From: Mailhella sp.
GTDB taxonomy: Bacteria > Desulfobacterota > Desulfovibrionia > Desulfovibrionales > Desulfovibrionaceae
Direction: 5' to 3'
DNA length: 6,798 nucleotides
NCBI GenBank assembly: GCA_017522745.1
Contig: JAFWYI010000223.1
Location: 1 to 6,798 of the forward strand
Below, one piece after another: positions 5,549 through 6,798 of this stretch; position 1 is the first letter of the stretch; each line of letters begins with the position of its first letter. Made by a program: the position numbers and the translations under genes. Under the pieces are notes generated by a model. The model worked only from the letters and a program-made list of their open reading frames with translations, had not been told where the DNA came from and ran no database searches.

Positions 5549-6439
5549 TTATTCCTTGTTGGGTTCAGGGATGACAACGTCACCCTGTTCAGCAGCGGCA
5601 GTGAGACCTTCGGCGTCAGCGATACGACCCTGCATCCAGAAGATCAGGTCCACGTCATCGCCTTCGGCGGGCACGTAGCCCTTATAGCAGACGCGTTCGG
5701 GAGCGTAGATGATGATATAAACAGGATTTTCGGGTTCACCGATGGCGATGCCGAAGCGGAAGATGGTCTGCTTGCCGCCTTCGGGACCGAACTCGAAGCT
5801 GTCCACTTCGAAGATATTGGCACGGCACTGGTATTCGCAGAAACGCTCGGTCACGTCGATGATGGTCCTACCCTTGAGCGGGACCTTGAGGGCAGGAACG
5901 TCGAGGCGGCTCTTGGTGGGGTTGGCCTTCATCCATTCCTTGGCGTAGGCTTCGTACTGAGGGCCTTCCGTAACGGTAAATTCATCGAGCAGAGCGCGGC
6001 GCAGACCGAAGCAGAGGCCAGAGAGGTAGTACGTACGCACTTCGCCTTCAGCCAGACCTTCGATATCACGGAAATACAGCGGGTCGTAGAACCAGAGAGG
6101 AGGAAGTCCCTTCTGCGGCTGGGCAGCGAGTTCACCGCCATGACCGCCCTTCCAAGCATAGGAGGAACGGAAGGCGAGTTCGTTGGCAAAACCTTCCATG
6201 AAGGGGGCAACGGCAACGGCCGCAAGCTGACCTTCAGGTTCGCCGGCCACCACGACAGAGGTACGCAGAAGCTGATCGCTGGGCCATGCCATGAGCATAC
6301 GCTCAGAGCTGTCGTCCTTCACGCTCCACGAAGGGCGGGTACCGCCAAGTTCCAGCGTGGTAGCGATGACGCCGTTGATATCCTGAGGGCCAACGCCCAG
6401 AGAGAACCACTTGTCTCCCATACTTTCGAGATGCTGCAT
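5549..6439 (-). CDS. Unrecognised conserved-looking cytoplasmic protein, cotranscribed with nrdG
   Basis: I do not recognise this 296-residue protein. Start at ATG 6439 is preceded by GGAAG 6 nt upstream. A longer frame to 6562 would add 41 residues but reads through a terminator and the promoter, so it is rejected. The sequence looks soluble, with no signal peptide or transmembrane segment, and rich in predicted beta strands. Noticeable parts are an aromatic block LWFYDPLYFRDIEGL in the middle, followed by YYLSGLCFGLRRALL; a CEYQC pair (C201, C205); and a C-terminal barrel-like part with FGIAIGEPENP and GDDVDLIFWMQGRI (260-273). The tail after about 275 is low in structure. The 1-nt gap to nrdG, with the nrdG ribosome-binding site inside this gene, means the two are made together. 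A link with radical activation or deoxynucleotide supply is possible but rests on context alone. Confidence 0.88.
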   Translation of the reverse strand: MQHLESMGDKWFSLGVGPQDINGVIATTLELGGTRPSWSVKDDSSERMLMAWPSDQLLRTSVVVAGEPEGQLAAVAVAPFMEGFANELAFRSSYAWKGGHGGELAAQPQKGLPPLWFYDPLYFRDIEGLAEGEVRTYYLSGLCFGLRRALLDEFTVTEGPQYEAYAKEWMKANPTKSRLDVPALKVPLKGRTIIDVTERFCEYQCRANIFEVDSFEFGPEGGKQTIFRFGIAIGEPENPVYIIIYAPERVCYKGYVPAEGDDVDLIFWMQGRIADAEGLTAAAEQGDVVIPEPNKE

Positions 6440-6467
6440 GGTATTCTTCCATTGATGATAAAGATTT

Positions 6468-6478
6468 GGGCAATGCCC
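6468..6478. promoter_or_regulatory. Palindrome GGGCA-A-TGCCC near the transcription start of the 296-residue gene
   Basis: Perfect 5-bp arms around one base, lying just downstream of the predicted -10 box and so at about +1 to +12 of the transcript. It could be an operator, but an 11-bp palindrome can also arise by chance. Confidence 0.25.
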
Positions 6479-6485
6479 GAAAAGC

Positions 6486-6515
6486 AAGATAGCACAGGCG
6501 GGCTGAGGAGAACAA
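6486..6515 (-). promoter_or_regulatory. Candidate promoter for the 296-residue gene and nrdG
   Basis: On the minus strand, an extended -10 TGC-TATCTT (6494-6486) is preceded, at 18-nt spacing from the hexamer, by TTGTTC (6515-6510), a modest -35. It gives a leader of about 40 nt before ATG 6439. The upstream terminator at 6531-6563 isolates this operon, so a promoter is needed here. Confidence 0.45.
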
Positions 6516-6530
6516 TAGTCTTTTCCAAAC

Positions 6531-6563
6531 AAAAAATGCCGGAGGTTATGCACCTTCGGCATT
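6531..6563 (-). terminator. Intrinsic terminator of the right-edge gene
   Basis: Read on the minus strand, AATGCCG (6563-6557) pairs with CGGCATT (6541-6535), extended by AGGT/ACCT after one A-C mismatch, with a 5-nt loop. The stem runs into TTTTTT-G-TTT. It lies 23 nt past the stop of the gene ending at 6587. Confidence 0.88.
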
Positions 6564-6586
6564 TTCAGAGCTTTCCGGAAGGAAAA

Positions 6587-6798
6587 CTACTTGATCCTGG
6601 CAGCTCGCATCTCGATGGCGCGATTCACTGCCTCTCGGTTGGCCCGCTCGCTCTCGGGAGTAAGAGGAACATCCGAATAATAGATGGCACCGGGATGGAT
6701 GTCGTTATCATCCAGCGTCTTCAGATAGTTGTTCAGCGTATGGCAGCGACTATAGAGAAGAGGAACGACAAACATCAGAAAGCCCACGGATATAAACA
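6587..6798 (-). CDS. C-terminal part of an unrecognised, probably membrane-anchored protein (5' end beyond window)
   Basis: An open frame enters from the right edge and stops at TAG (6587). Seventy residues are visible. The first part, FISVGFLMFVVPLLY, is a hydrophobic stretch of about 15 residues suitable for the end of a transmembrane helix. The remainder is hydrophilic, ending in an alpha-helical charged tail (ESERANREAVNRAIEMRAAR). A GTG at 6787 could start a 66-residue protein, but it has no ribosome-binding site in view and the frame stays open upstream, so a longer gene is more likely. The strong terminator just downstream supports a real transcript. Function unknown. Confidence 0.65.
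   Translation of the reverse strand, partial: FISVGFLMFVVPLLYSRCHTLNNYLKTLDDNDIHPGAIYYSDVPLTPESERANREAVNRAIEMRAARIK

Noticed and set aside
6440..6562. 41-residue N-terminal extension of the 296-residue protein
   Set aside because: Its start codon lies inside the terminator hairpin of the upstream gene and the extension covers the predicted promoter; ATG 6439 has a proper ribosome-binding site.

Overview
This window is ordinary bacterial chromosome. It holds a housekeeping transcription/ribosome-maturation operon on the left and an oxygen-independent deoxynucleotide-synthesis locus on the right. Gene content (class III, oxygen-sensitive ribonucleotide reductase with its radical-SAM activase), GC-rich third positions and the style of RimP and NusA suggest a strictly anaerobic Desulfobacterota, most likely Desulfovibrionaceae. 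This is an inference from protein character; no marker such as rRNA is present.

Layout, left to right. Positions 1-1675 (minus strand) hold rimP followed by nusA, whose 3' end lies beyond the left edge. The pair is tightly coupled (2-nt gap) and is served by a good sigma70-type promoter at about 1807-1835. Between promoter and rimP lies a leader of about 130 nt with two small stem-loops and then an intrinsic-terminator-like hairpin plus U7 tract ending about 17 nt before the start codon, which is the layout of a transcription attenuator. Positions 1676-2108 separate divergent rimP and nrdD; the nrdD side carries a 10-bp inverted repeat with TGTGA/TCACA half-sites and a second short palindrome.

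Positions 2109-4397 (plus) encode NrdD, the class III ribonucleotide reductase. Eleven nucleotides further on is a 63-residue gene (4409-4600) whose core matches the C-terminal glycyl-radical segment of canonical NrdD proteins. The large NrdD has an atypical C-terminus: it keeps a Gly-Tyr at the right place but lacks the usual conserved tail, and one of the four zinc-site cysteines is replaced. The small gene is therefore probably a separately encoded glycyl-radical domain, either a split subunit or a spare part comparable in concept to GrcA/YfiD for pyruvate formate-lyase. This is the most interesting item in the window. A perfect 13-bp-stem terminator closes this operon.

Positions 4660-5010 are a non-coding, convergent intergenic region crowded with perfect inverted repeats, including the large terminator of the opposing operon. 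That minus-strand operon contains an unrecognised 296-residue protein (5549-6439) and, 1 nt after its stop, nrdG (5017-5547), the radical-SAM enzyme that installs the glycyl radical on NrdD. A further minus-strand gene, cut by the right edge, ends at 6587 and has its own terminator.

How the genes work together: NrdG reductively cleaves S-adenosylmethionine to create the glycyl radical on NrdD and/or on the small protein. NrdD then passes the radical to its active-site cysteine and reduces ribonucleotides to deoxyribonucleotides without oxygen. RimP and NusA are unrelated housekeeping factors for 30S maturation and transcription elongation/termination.
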